From NCBI GenBank assembly GCA_022559985.1, contig JAFJTR010000049.1, positions 124,001-188,000 on the forward strand: a DNA stretch of 64,000 bases. Reading direction: 5' to 3'. This stretch comes from Parastagonospora avenae f. sp. tritici 18332-5 (Eukaryota; Ascomycota; Dothideomycetes; Pleosporales; Phaeosphaeriaceae). This document shows positions 42,127 through 52,146 of this stretch, piece after piece. The notes under the pieces are model-generated. The model was given only the letters and a program-made list of their open reading frames with translations, had not been told where the DNA came from and ran no database searches. How positions within the stretch are numbered: position 1 is the stretch's first letter; every line of letters begins with the position of its first letter. The position numbers and the translations under genes are program-made.

Positions 42127-42301
42127 GGAGGACGAGATGGGCTGAGTGTTTCAACGGATGTACTTCTGGCTTCAGAGCTAAGTAATGGAGAAATAGTTCG
42201 TTGGCAATGAAGTTTACATACAGTATACGCATTTGCTCACGAAGTGTTTGCAACATTCATACTGATCGAGGAGAATATCTTCTCAAATTCCCGTGCTTCC
42301 A

Positions 42302-42634
42302 TTACACCGCAACATCCAATTCAAAGTACAGCCCCCAATGATTCTTACACCCCGGATTAAACGCACTGCCACACGCGGTACATTTGCTCCCGCTCTGCAT
42401 ATACTCATCCACAGTCAACACATGCTTGCAAGAGCCACAAAGTACCGCTTCTTCGCCTCTTTGGCTACGCGGCCAGGTACCGGATTTGTGGGCTTCGCAT
42501 TCGTCGTGGCAGCTAATGCACGCGTAAAATTTGCCGCAGCAATAGTGCTTGATGGCAATGATGTCGAGCGGTGAGTGCCAATGGGTACATTGTGTCAAGG
42601 GGGTGATGGAGATGCCATGGACTGTGGGTGGCAT
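42302..42634 (-). CDS. CHY-type zinc-finger protein, Hot13-like
   Basis: Intron-less gene for 110 residues. The CHY zinc finger is complete: CTHWHSPLDIIAIKHYCC, then YACISCHDECEAH, and the later pairs CGSCKH, CTACGSAFNPGC and NHWGLYFEL, giving the Cys/His set for three zinc ions. In yeast the homologue Hot13 sits in the mitochondrial intermembrane space and keeps Mia40 in a metal-free active form for import of small TIM proteins. That role is inferred from length and domain layout; other fungal CHY proteins exist. The ATG at 42,634 fits homologue length. Confidence 0.82.
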   Translation of the reverse strand: MPPTVHGISITPLTQCTHWHSPLDIIAIKHYCCGKFYACISCHDECEAHKSGTWPRSQRGEEAVLCGSCKHVLTVDEYMQSGSKCTACGSAFNPGCKNHWGLYFELDVAV

Positions 42635-43137
42635 GTTGGGTGGTGTGAAGCATGTGGGTCTGTGAGTTGGCGATGATGTCGGAGGGTGTAGGGCTGAGCC
42701 AGCTCGGGAGGATCACTCGCTTCTTCCGACTGCACGATCTCCGGAGCTTTAGAATTGTTTTTCTGCAGCTAATGTGAATGGTCAATGGTGGGTACAGATA
42801 TAGACATCCGGCAATTTGCATACGGGTCGAAGCACAAAACTTGAATCAGCCATGAGCTGACTTGATTCGCATTGAAAAGAGTTTTCTAAAAAGTATGGGG
42901 ATTTACGGCGTGGGATCCGCTTCTCCATTGTTTTTCTTTGCACCCACGGCCGTGCCAGAAGTCTCCGAAGCTCGCCGAAAGCCTCAGCGCAGGTCGTCAC
43001 TGCCCCGCCCCCGCCAACCTCATAAGTCCAAACACGGGAGCTCACTTCAACAACACTGCACAACTTCAACCCTCTGTCTTTGTACCTGTAGCAATTAAAG
43101 CTTTCCACTACCTGCAATTCCAAACAATACCGCAATC
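42635..43137. promoter_or_regulatory. Divergent upstream region of CHY protein and triosephosphate isomerase
   Basis: About 500 bp between two opposite starts. The last 120 bp before 43,138 are C/T- and A/C-rich, a common feature of glycolytic gene leaders in fungi. No clear TATA box recognised. Confidence 0.5.
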
Positions 43138-44048
43138 ATGGCTCGTCAATTCTTCGTCGGCGGCAACTTCAAGATGTATGTTACGACGCGGGCAGTGAGT
43201 ACCGCATGTGTAGGCAGAAGGAACTGACAAAGCCTAAAGGAATGGAACCATCAAGTCCATCAAGGAGATTCTTGGCCATTTGAGCGAGGCAAAGCTCGAT
43301 CCCAATATTGGTACGTCCCATTGAGCCCACAGTGCAGCAATTCACCAACACAACCCAAAGAGGTCGTCGTCGCCCCACCAGCCCTGTACCTCCTCCTCGC
43401 CCGTGAGCACCTGCGCCCCGGTCTCGAAGTCGCCGCGCAAAACATCTTCGACAAGCCCAGCGGCGCCTTCACCGGCGAAATCTCCGCCGACCAGCTCAAG
43501 GACAGCGGCATCACCTGGACGATTCTCGGCCACTCTGAGCGCCGTACCATTCTGAACGAGGACGACGCATTCGTTGCGTCCAAGACCAAGGCGGCGCTGG
43601 ACTGCGGGCTCGGCGTGATTCTGTGCTGCGGTGAGAGCCTCGAGCAGCGCGAGGCGAACCAGACCATCGAGGTTGTGACCAAGCAGCTCAAGGCGGTTGC
43701 GGACAAGGTCAAGGACTGGAGTAAGATTGTTGTTGCTTACGAGCCTATCTGGTGAGGCTTTGCAGTACCTGTCTACCTTGCTCTTAACTAATGATGTGCA
43801 GGGCCATTGGCACCGGCAAGGTCGCGACCACGGAGCAGGCGCAGGAAGTCCACAAGGCGATCCGCGGGTGGCTCCAGAAGGAGGTGTCCGCCGAGGCTGC
43901 GGAGAAGACGCGCATCTTGTACGGCGGCAGCGTGTCGGAGAAGAATTGCAACGAGCTGGCCAAGCAGCCCGACATTGATGGCTTCTTGGTCGGCGGTGCT
44001 AGCTTGAAGCCAGCGTTTGTCGACATCATCAATGCTAAGCAGGCATGA
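43138..44048 (+). CDS. tpi1: Triosephosphate isomerase
   Basis: Four exons, 43138-43175, 43240-43310, 43361-43751 and 43802-44048, give 248 residues, the exact family length. It interconverts dihydroxyacetone phosphate and glyceraldehyde-3-phosphate in the cytosol. The catalytic residues are all seen: Asn10 and Lys12 in GGNFKM, the electrophilic His in ILGHSERR, the base Glu in VAYEPIWAIGTG with flexible loop 6, and the phosphate-binding LYGGSVSEKN and GFLVGGASL segments. Introns are 64, 50 and 50 bp, each with canonical ends. No anomaly. Codon use is C/G-rich at third positions, as expected for a highly expressed gene. Confidence 0.97.
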
Positions 44049-44241
44049 ATGCATGGCGGTGAGGCAAGGTTGTAGACGTCGATGCATGATGCATGAAGAT
44101 ATGACCCCAAGGCAATTCCAACATAGAAGTCGAGTGACACTCGAAAAGAGCGACAGTTTCAGTGTTTCGCTTGTGATTCTCAATTGATCCCAATGTGCGC
44201 CATGTATGCTATTGTATTTGTACAAGTAGATATGCCGCATC

Positions 44242-44702
44242 TCATATCTGCACCTTTGCCCCATGAAACGGGTCCCAAATACCCCTCACGCTCTCATTGA
44301 TACTGGTCACAGGCTTGCCCGTCTTCCTATTCTTCTCGCCCGTGCTATTCCGCAGAATCTCCGCCTTTTCCCGGACGCCATCGATTTGCAGATTCTTCAC
44401 GCATATCGCTCGCTGCGTGCCGTTGATGTAGTGTGCGATGATAACGGGATGCTTCCGTGGCCGCGGGCTGACGGTGATTTCAATCTGGGGGCTGCTGCGA
44501 GAGAAGGTCGGCAGCGAGGATTTTATAAAGGCGTTCATGCCGCGCGAGGAACCCCACCAGTTGCAGTAATGGAAGCTGAGGGCCTTGCAGGGCAGGATGA
44601 AGGAGCCGACGCCATTCTGCGGATTGTTAGCATTGGTGTTTGGACGAAATCTACGTAACGTGCCTGCGATTTGGCGACTGCTTTGATGGCCGACAGAGGC
44701 AT
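44242..44702 (-). CDS. Mitochondrial large-subunit ribosomal protein mL43 (MRPL51)
   Basis: Two exons, 44702-44655 and 44616-44242, give 140 residues of the L51/S25/CI-B8 thioredoxin-like family. NGVGSFILPCKALSFHYCNW and SSRGMNAFIKSSLPTF are the family core, with PRKHPVIIAHYINGTQRAI as central strand and IRGIWDPFHG-like end (VRGIWDPFHG). The modelled intron is only 38 bp (GTAGAT..CTAAC..CAG) and yields the N-terminal length known from yeast. A 47-bp GC-AG intron starting 9 bases earlier is the alternative and would remove three residues. An upstream in-frame ATG at 44,828 would add a longer presequence; I chose 44,702 by homology. Divergent from the U1-70K gene, 224 bp apart. Confidence 0.87.
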
Positions 44703-44926
44703 GTTGACTTGTGGGCGCTTCTGCAACGATGCGGACGCCGTTGTCGACATTGAGAAAGTTGCGTGTTGCGCCGTCACGTGCAGAATCTGGCGCCTGCCGC
44801 TAACGTGAACCTGCCGTTCCCTCGACATGCTTGCACCAAGACCATCCCTTCATCGTCACTCCCTCCCCCTCTCCCTCCAACTACACTACATCGCCAGCTG
44901 GAGCGCATTCCAGCAACGACTCCAAA
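44703..44926. promoter_or_regulatory. Short bidirectional promoter, mL43 and U1-70K
   Basis: Only 224 bp lie between the two start codons. The sequence contains the cgtcacgtgcag (CACGTG E-box) near 44,774. Both genes should share this promoter. Confidence 0.55.
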
Positions 44927-46163
44927 ATGACGGACAAACTCCCGCCGATGCTGCTGAACTTGTTCGCCCCGCGGCCGCCGCTGCGCTGGGTCGAGCCGTC
45001 GGACCACGCGCCTGAGAAGCGCTGCACGCCCAAGATCTCGGGCATCGGCCAGTATCTGCAGGCGATGAAGGAGTACAAGGACAACGACGGATACGTGCCG
45101 ACCGACAGCTGGCTGCAGAAGCGCGACCGCAAGAAGCTCGAGAAGAAGGAGAAGCAGGAGAAGCTCCTGAGTGAAGGCATCCATCAATGTACGTCATACA
45201 CCACGCGCGCTCTCTCTCACCTGTTCACGCTAACACGTCACAGACAAACCCAGCGAAGACCCCAAGGTCCAGGGCGACGCTTTCAAGACTCTTTTCGTAT
45301 CTCGCCTTGCTTACGGCGTCACGTCTGACGATCTCGAGCGCGAATTCGGTCGCTACGGTCCGATTGAGCGCATCCGCATCGTCGAGGACATCACTGCGCA
45401 GCCTGACGCGCCGCCGAAGAAACGCATGCGCGGTTACGCGTTTATCGTGTACGAGCGCGAGAAAGACATGAAGGCCGCTTACAAGGAAACCGACGGCATC
45501 AAGATCAAAGATCGGCGCGTCCTCGTCGACGTCGAGCGCGGTCGCACGGTATCTGGCTGGCGCCCTCGCCGCTTTGGTGGTGGTCTTGGTGGTCGAGGCT
45601 ACACCAAGGGCCCTGCTGCTCGAGGCCAACCGGGTCCTGGGGGGTTCGGCGCACCAGCTGGGCCCGGAGGATTCGGAGGACGCGGCGGTGGCTTCCAGCA
45701 GAGCGGCTTTGGCGGACGCGGTGGTGGTCGCGGAGGCTTTGGAGGAGACCGAGGTTTTGGCGGTGGCCGAGGAGGTGGTTTCGGAGGCGGTCGTGGAGGA
45801 GGCTTCGGTGGTGGACGAGGAGGCATTGGATACCAGTCCAACGGGTACAGCGGTCCTCCAGATGGCGCCCCCGCTGGCCCCCGCGGTCCAAGAGAGGGAG
45901 GTTTCGGTGGCGGTCGCGGGGGCGGAGGCGGCTTTGGCGGAGATCGTGGCTCAGGCGGTCGACACGGCGACGACCGACGAGGCGGCGGTGGTGGTGGGTA
46001 CGATCGCGGCTCCAGCGGCGCAAACAACGAACCCCTCGGCAGCAGAGAGCGTGCCCCACGCGACGGCGGTCGAGACGGTGGGTATGGCCGCGACGACAGC
46101 TCACGGAAGCGCGGTTACGAAGGCGACAGCTACGACGACCGCAGTCAACGAAGGAGGTATTGA
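44927..46163 (+). CDS. U1 small nuclear ribonucleoprotein 70 kDa protein
   Basis: Two exons, 44927-45188 and 45244-46163, give 393 residues. The U1-70K N-terminal region is clear: LPPMLLNLFAPRPPLRWVEP, then a charged helix. The RRM follows, with RNP2-type TLFVSRLAYG near residue 101 and RNP1-type RGYAFIVYE; it binds stem-loop I of U1 snRNA. The C-terminal half (about 215-393) is Gly/Arg/Phe-rich with RGG and GGFGG repeats and ends in an RS/RD-rich segment (DDRSQRRRY), where most fungi have a shorter RS/RE tail. It acts in 5' splice-site recognition in the nucleus. The long antisense frames opposite the Gly-rich part are composition artefacts. Confidence 0.93.
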
Positions 46164-46916
46164 GCGTGCCTGCGCAAGGGTTTGTCACAAAAGGTTACCT
46201 CCCTTTCTTTCGCCTCTTGGTTCTGTGTCAATGAGGGTAAGACGAGCGATATCGATACTCTTGACGTTCCGAGGACAGATACCATCCGATCAGAGGGTAA
46301 GCACCGCACGCCAACACCGCAAACACAACCATGTTATTCCTCGATCGCTCGGCTTCTTCTGGTAGGACAAAGGTACAGCGCACCACACACACGATTCGAC
46401 ATTTCTCGGGAATTTACTGGGGCACGAACATCTGCGGGTAATGGGAAGGGTAGGGAACCAAAGGTGAACTTTTCTATCAAGTGTCTTATTATCCTTTTTC
46501 TTTTTCTCCTTTGGTAGGTATGTAAGTATCAAGTGACACCCGTTCAAGGTAAGATTAGGCAGGTAAGGAACTTCTTCTAGTCCGAGCTTGATGATCTTAT
46601 CGTGGTGCTTTGGGTACATGCCTGATCTGCAAACGCTTTGAAGGGCGGAGTGGGAGAAGTGTATATTAGTATCGTGTTCATTCATAGCATGGATTTCATC
46701 TTGTGCATGATTGATCATGTGAGTTGAAATTCCGTATCCTTCAGCTGAAGCACAGTCGGAATCATTCAACGTGCGAGTGCCACTCTTGGATCCAGTTCGT
46801 CTGTACATTCCATCCATAACCCAATAATGACCTAAACATGAAGCTTTGAAACTCCGGGTATACAACGCCCAAACCTCGTCCATATCCCAAACCACATTAC
46901 CCATCACATTAAACCA
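46164..46916. other. Convergent 3' intergenic region
   Basis: About 750 bp between the stops of the U1-70K gene and the fluoride exporter gene. A 205-codon minus-strand frame here has no recognisable content. Nothing else seen. Confidence 0.5.
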
Positions 46917-48530
46917 TCACGTCGTACAAATAACATCCGCCCACCCCACCGACCACCTCACACCCCCCATAATCCCCACCGCCAACCCCACTCCCACCCC
47001 CACACTCGCCGCCCCGTAAACATACGCATGCCTCCTCTTCAACCCATCCAGCTCCGCAATCCACGTCGACACCGTCGTCAACGCCCCGCAGAACCCGTCC
47101 TCGACGCCCTGCAGCACTTGGCATCCAACGAGTGTCCCGCCCACGACGCCTGTGTGCGCTAGCGAGACGCGTTGCAGGTCGTAGCTCATGCCGAGGACGG
47201 CGGTGCCGAAGATATTTACGGCGAAAGTGCCGAGGGGAAATGTGGAATGCAGCGGGTTGAGCAGTTTGGAGACGTAGAAGCGCAGGAGACAGCCTAGCGG
47301 GGCGAAGACGCATGCGAAGAGGGCTTGGGAGCGCCATGCGTTTTGCGGGGGGAGGATGGAGAGCAGGATCGCGGCGAGCCAGCATCCGGGGCCGAGGAGG
47401 ACGAAGAGGGGGTCGAGGAAGCGCCGGGTCAGGCGGAAGGGGAGGGTGGGTGTGATGGGGTGTAGGAGGATGGCGAGGTGCGAGCCGGTTTTCAGTGCGC
47501 AGTAGCAGAGGGATAGGGTGGTGAGGATCGTGGCGGGGACAGCCAGGATGGAGTATGCGTTATCCCTTGGCGCGGTCGTGAGGGATGAGGGAGAGGGGTG
47601 GTATTCAGGCGCCTTGAGCTCGTTCGCCAGACTCAGGAATACGTCCCGGATGAAGGACGAGAAGGACGTGAAACTCCCGCAGAATCCCGTGGCTAGGCCA
47701 ATGTACAGCGGAATCGTTTTCTTCACCTTCCCATGTCTCTTTTTATCAAACGTGGTTTCCGGATCGCGATCGCCCCATTCCGCAGCGAATAGCGACTTGT
47801 CTTCAGCCAGGAAGCCGAAGACAAATGTGCCCGCGACGTTGGCCCACAGCTCGGAGAACGGGACGGGCGCGCCGGGGTAGAATGTCAAGGCTTGCAGGCC
47901 GAGGCGCGCGAGCGTGCCCCAGATAGCGAAGCATATCAGGTACGAAACCGTGTAAAGTTCTGTTGCGTATCTCGCCCTGTGCTGCGCAGATGGTGTGGGT
48001 TTGGAGCGCACGTATGCGTGCATGCCCTCGCCGTGGGACGAAGTGATGCTCGGCAGCGCGGTGATGTCCAACTGACTGCCCGCCGCCGCATTTCTCGACC
48101 CCTTCTTCTTCTCACTTTTCAAATCATGCAAAGGAACCGTCGTCGACGACTCCGTCTGTCCGTGCCCGTGCGCCAAGAGCTGGTATGGATTTGCCCACGT
48201 CTTGGGCGCTAGCAGCTCTTCTAACTTTTGCGCATCCTCGACGTCAGGGGCGGGTCTACGAGAACTATAGGGACGCGCACGGGATTTGCCTTTCGCATTG
48301 CTGCTTGCTCGCGAGCGTGTGAAGGGGACGTTTGGCGCGGGCGAGGATGCATCCGCGCGGTCCGAGGAGAGGTCGAAGTCGTTGAGATGGCGCTGGGATT
48401 GCGGGCGCGAGCGGGAGCGCGTGCTGGGGAAGGAGCTGCGGTCTGATCGGAGGGAGGAGCGTTGTTGGTTGAAATGTGATACGCGCTTGGATGTGTCTTC
48501 GTCGTCATTGTTGGTGTTGTGATCCTCCAT
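46917..48530 (-). CDS. Fluoride export channel FEX (double CrcB)
   Basis: Intron-less gene for 537 residues from the ATG at 48,530; an upstream TTG is rejected. Residues 1 to about 190 are polar and Ser/Arg-rich (cytosolic). Two CrcB/Fluc-like domains follow, each with the pore motifs: first NVAGTFVFGFLAED and GFCGSFTSFSSF, second NIFGTAVLGM and GFCGALTTVSTW. The Asn and the Phe-box residues of both halves are kept, and about nine membrane helices are visible. The two halves form one pore that removes cytosolic fluoride at the plasma membrane. The long N-terminal tail is common in filamentous fungi. Divergent from the uracil phosphoribosyltransferase gene. Confidence 0.93.
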   Translation of the reverse strand: MEDHNTNNDDEDTSKRVSHFNQQRSSLRSDRSSFPSTRSRSRPQSQRHLNDFDLSSDRADASSPAPNVPFTRSRASSNAKGKSRARPYSSRRPAPDVEDAQKLEELLAPKTWANPYQLLAHGHGQTESSTTVPLHDLKSEKKKGSRNAAAGSQLDITALPSITSSHGEGMHAYVRSKPTPSAQHRARYATELYTVSYLICFAIWGTLARLGLQALTFYPGAPVPFSELWANVAGTFVFGFLAEDKSLFAAEWGDRDPETTFDKKRHGKVKKTIPLYIGLATGFCGSFTSFSSFIRDVFLSLANELKAPEYHPSPSSLTTAPRDNAYSILAVPATILTTLSLCYCALKTGSHLAILLHPITPTLPFRLTRRFLDPLFVLLGPGCWLAAILLSILPPQNAWRSQALFACVFAPLGCLLRFYVSKLLNPLHSTFPLGTFAVNIFGTAVLGMSYDLQRVSLAHTGVVGGTLVGCQVLQGVEDGFCGALTTVSTWIAELDGLKRRHAYVYGAASVGVGVGLAVGIMGGVRWSVGWADVICTT

Positions 48531-48949
48531 TATGCGGGATGACGCCTCTTTTTCCGTGGCGAAGAGAAAAGACGAAAGGAACTTCGCTGCGTCTTGTAGA
48601 GCACCCGCGACCCCCTTCGAAACAAAATACACGCCACCCAAAGACTATTATATCATGATTCGGGCGCACGGTCAGGGCACCACGACATGATGTCGACAGC
48701 TACTTTGGGCAGAACTGTGTATGCGGCGAAGTGCCGCTTGTGCCTTTTTCTCCGATACATGCAGGGATGGGCCTGTTAAGCTTTATGCGGGTGACCTGGA
48801 ATAGCGCGTCGGACCCTGCCGGCGAGGCTGTCGTGTTATCGCGGGCATGTGGGGAGCTATGACTATTCCACCTTCCCAGCTCGACGTCGTGTTGTAGTAC
48901 TTATACCACAAACTCGCTCCCTTGCTTCAAGTCACGAACAATCGCAACA
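48531..48949. promoter_or_regulatory. Divergent promoter, FEX and uracil phosphoribosyltransferase
   Basis: A 419-bp shared upstream region. No clear TATA box; no coding frame with recognised content. Confidence 0.5.
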
Positions 48950-49750
48950 ATGGCTCCCTCAGATCTACCCAATAATGCACATGTCTCAGTCCACCCATGT
49001 CTCCAAGCCAAGCTCTCCCAGCTGCGCTCCGCATCGACCGGGTCCCGCGATGCGCAAACACTGGTGCATGAAATCGCCCTCATGGTTGGGTACGAAGCGC
49101 TCGGAGCAAGTTTAATGGCGCAGCAACAAGGAACCGTACGTTCTCCTAATACCACCAGTTCCTTTGGCATACACCCCCACTTCTAATGTCCGACCAAACC
49201 ACGCATCAAACATAACACACGCTGATATACCTACGCTTTACAGGACAAATCTCCCCTCGGATACTCGTACCCCACGCACACAACCTCACCCTCGCCCTCC
49301 TCCATATCCCTCGTCCCCATCCTGCGCTCCGGCCTGTCCATGACCACAGCGCTGTCGTCGCTGCTCCCTGCCCCCGTGCCAATCCACCACCTTGGCCTCT
49401 ACCGCGAGAAATCCACCCTCCAGCCTGTCGAGTACTACAACAACCTTCCTTACCACACTGCCACGTCCAACACGCCCATTCCCGATTTGGCAATCATATG
49501 CGACCCCATCATCGCGACAGGCGCGACGTGCTGCGCGGCGATTGACACGCTCAAGGACTGGGGCGTCAAGCGAATTCTTGTAATTAGTGTGCTGGCCGCG
49601 GTGGAGGGTTTGAGGAAGGCGTGTGAGGAGTGGGAAGAGGGGGTCGAGGTGTGGGTTGGTGGGTGTGATGAGGGGGTGGATGAAAAGGGGATGATTAAGC
49701 CGGGGCTCGGGGATATTGGTGATAGGCTGTTTTTGACGATTGGGAAATAG
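48950..49750 (+). CDS. Uracil phosphoribosyltransferase
   Basis: Two exons, 48950-49135 and 49244-49750, give 230 residues. It converts uracil and PRPP to UMP in pyrimidine salvage. The PRPP-binding loop is DLAIICDPIIATGATCCAAI, where the family consensus has (V/C)DP(M/I)(L/I)ATGG. SLVPILRSGLSMTTAL is the flexible-loop arginine region, and GLYREKSTLQPVEYYNNLP the beta-hairpin region. The uracil-binding C-terminus GLGDIGDRLFLTIG is intact. The second Gly of ATGG is replaced by Ala, a small change. The 108-bp intron is longer than its neighbours. The gene is divergent from FEX. Confidence 0.93.
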
Positions 49751-50755
49751 ATTTGAATTGATGTTGATTCTTATGGTTTGGTCATCATGGCGATGCTTCG
49801 AATGTGCTGTTACTGTTTCGCATTAGGTAATGACAGCTGACAGCACAGTATAGCGGCGTTCAATGTCGGCAATCTTTCCACCAAATGCTCGTACACTGGA
49901 TCGGAGACGTGCCATACTGCAATATTGAGATCTTCATTTCGCCGATGGCGTCTCGCTCCTCGAGATGAACGTGTTGGTGAGGATAGACTAGGACGATCGG
50001 CGACGAACCGGAAGGTCGCTTCCGCGTGCCAAGACACTAATCATGCTAGATCTGACCTCTTGCACTGCAGGTACTAGCTTCATATACACGGATTTCACAC
50101 TACGCTATGAGGATGTCCGTAGGGGCTAGTCTAACCCTTTTGCGACCACGAATTCGACAAGCTGAGGTGCAAATCTCACTTTGCTTGCCATGGTGGGTTT
50201 TAATCCTAGAATAACATGACAGCGCTGTAGTCGTACCTTCACGACCTCCCAGAGTCCTGAATATCTGCGAACATGGGGCGCAATTCTAACAGGATGAGAT
50301 TTTAGCACAACATCGAAGCCTAATAGCCTGGATTTTGAGACGAGGGACTGCGCCTTTGCCCTGCGTCCCGAGCCACCTCCTGGACGTGGAATCCATCGAA
50401 CCATCTCGACGAGCGAAGGCGCAATAGCTAGACCCAAAAGGCATCAGACATCAACTAGAATCATCTACGCAGATCCTCCAATCTAGATGGGGGGAGTAAG
50501 ACGGGACGGTTGGCCTTAACAGTAATCCGGTCACCGAGGTCACGTGCCGACCATCTCATCACCGACACCTCAGAACATGGAAGTCGAAATGCCTAAGTCC
50601 ATCATTCTCACCAATATGCTTCTCACATAAATACCCCCTCCTCCTTTCCCCAACCAATTCCTCACCACGCTCATCAACAATCACTTCCTCATCCAATCAC
50701 CACTCTTCAAACAATCTTTCGCTTCTCCCAAAGCCCAACCAACCCAACCATCAAC
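49751..50755. other. Intergenic region, no gene recognised
   Basis: About 1 kb. A 103-codon minus-strand frame (50,126-50,437) has no recognised content. The last 180 bp are AT-rich and then C-rich and carry the TATA box of the secreted-protein gene. Confidence 0.5.
50627..50633 (+). promoter_or_regulatory. TATA box of the secreted cysteine-rich protein gene
   Basis: ATAAATA lies 123 bases upstream of the start, followed by a CT-rich stretch and a C/A-rich leader ending catcaacATGC, a strong fungal promoter layout. Confidence 0.55.
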
Positions 50756-51004
50756 ATGCAGTTCTCCACCATCTTCCTTGCCGCTATCTACAGCGTTGCT
50801 GCCCTCGCCGCCCCCTCCCCGGTCGCTGATGCCACCGCCGAGGTCGAGCGTGCCATCCTCGAGCGCCGCGCATGCCGTGACGGCACCTACCGGTGCGGCG
50901 GCAACAACCCCGAAGTGTGCCAGTTTGGCATCTGGATGTTGGCGGCCAAGTGCGGTGGTGGACAGAAGTGTGTCATTGCTAATGGCGCGCCTTACTGCCT
51001 TTAA
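50756..51004 (+). CDS. Small secreted cysteine-rich protein, effector candidate
   Basis: Intron-less gene for 82 residues. Residues 1-19 form a signal peptide (MQFSTIFLAAIYSVAALAA). A short acidic propeptide ends in LERR at residue 38, a plausible protease processing site. The mature part has six cysteines at 40, 47, 55, 66, 72 and 81, enough for three disulfides. It contains CRDGTYRCGG and PYCL at the end. This layout is typical of apoplastic fungal effectors and small antifungal proteins; I do not recognise an exact family. No lesion. A strong promoter precedes it, and degraded sequence follows it. Confidence 0.82.
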   Translation: MQFSTIFLAAIYSVAALAAPSPVADATAEVERAILERRACRDGTYRCGGNNPEVCQFGIWMLAAKCGGGQKCVIANGAPYCL

Positions 51005-52146
51005 GCGGTCAACTGGAACGGTATGTGCTCTGGGGTTGAAGCTTGAAGGATGTGACTGACGGGATGTAGGATCTGGCATAGTCCAACACTATGCGGATGA
51101 TTAAGGGGATTGAGGAAAAGGGCTGGAGGGATTGGAGAAAATTGGGCTGGTGTTGTGATAGACAAGGATTGACGATACTGGCTTGAGTTGGCTGTAGTTG
51201 TTTGCACGGAAATGACATTTGCTGCTCACCATTCTCTTGTTCTTTGCGACTGCATGCTTCATCTCATACGAACTCCTACTGCCAGCATTTTTTTGACTGT
51301 TGAAACATGCTCTCGATGAAACCCTTAATGCAGTTCTGCGCAGTGTGCGTCAAGGAATCGTTGATGACACAAGATCGCCTCATGCTCCCAACGATCTGGT
51401 ATATGAACGAAGGTTTGTCGACCCCTCCTTCGCGGAGAATTCTACTCTCAGCTCTTTAGAGATGTTCCTAAAGTTAAACCTAATTGGCTGCGTTCGATAT
51501 CGGAAACTCTTTACTGTAGCACATACACTTTATTCTTCCTACTGACCTTCTCACATTAGAGAACCCGTCTGTTAGGTCAGCTATATATTCTACTAACAAG
51601 CTTGTTCCTTTGCGAGCTGTTCTAGCCTAAGATCTAAGATCTTCTAAACTTATTATAGCTAGGTTAGTTCTATTAGGACACGCTAGAGGATGTGCGACGG
51701 TTATGACGAAGGCTGGGGTGGGTGCTACTGTTGGACCGGCATTCCCAAATCCTGGTGAGCAGCTGTGAACCATAATGCTGAGCTATGAGGTGTACGCAAC
51801 GTTGAGTACTGAGCTGGAACAAGGGATGTGGAGAGTTAGTGTTGAACCCCGTGCAAAGGATGGTAAGCGGATGCGAGTCGTCAGCCTTGCTATGCCTTCG
51901 TGATGGATGTACACGTGTATTCTCGTTCAAGTTGAGTATATGCTGCAAGTCCACACCTGCACTAGGCGTGTAATCTACGTTATACCGTAGTATGAACGCA
52001 AACGTGCATCAATACCATCATCGCCGCGCCCCGCTTGTAACACATCCACGAATACCAAGCGACATCTTCTTTGCCTATTTCCATTAAATTTTCCCCATAA
52101 GTATTAAACTTTTTGCACACTGATCAACACAATTGCGCTTCTCGAT
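51005..52146. other. Intergenic region with an AT-rich block
   Basis: About 1.1 kb. The part from about 51,550 to 51,680 is AT-rich with repeated agatct / taagatc words and looks like decayed repeat DNA. No gene seen; short frames only. Confidence 0.45.

Noticed and set aside
44655..44663. GC-AG intron as the primary model for mL43
   Set aside because: It would make the N-terminus three residues shorter than the yeast homologue; the GT donor nine bases downstream keeps the length.
45505..46188. Long minus-strand frames opposite the U1-70K Gly-rich tail
   Set aside because: Artefacts of the repetitive GGN codons on the other strand; composition is Pro/Arg/His-rich without motifs.
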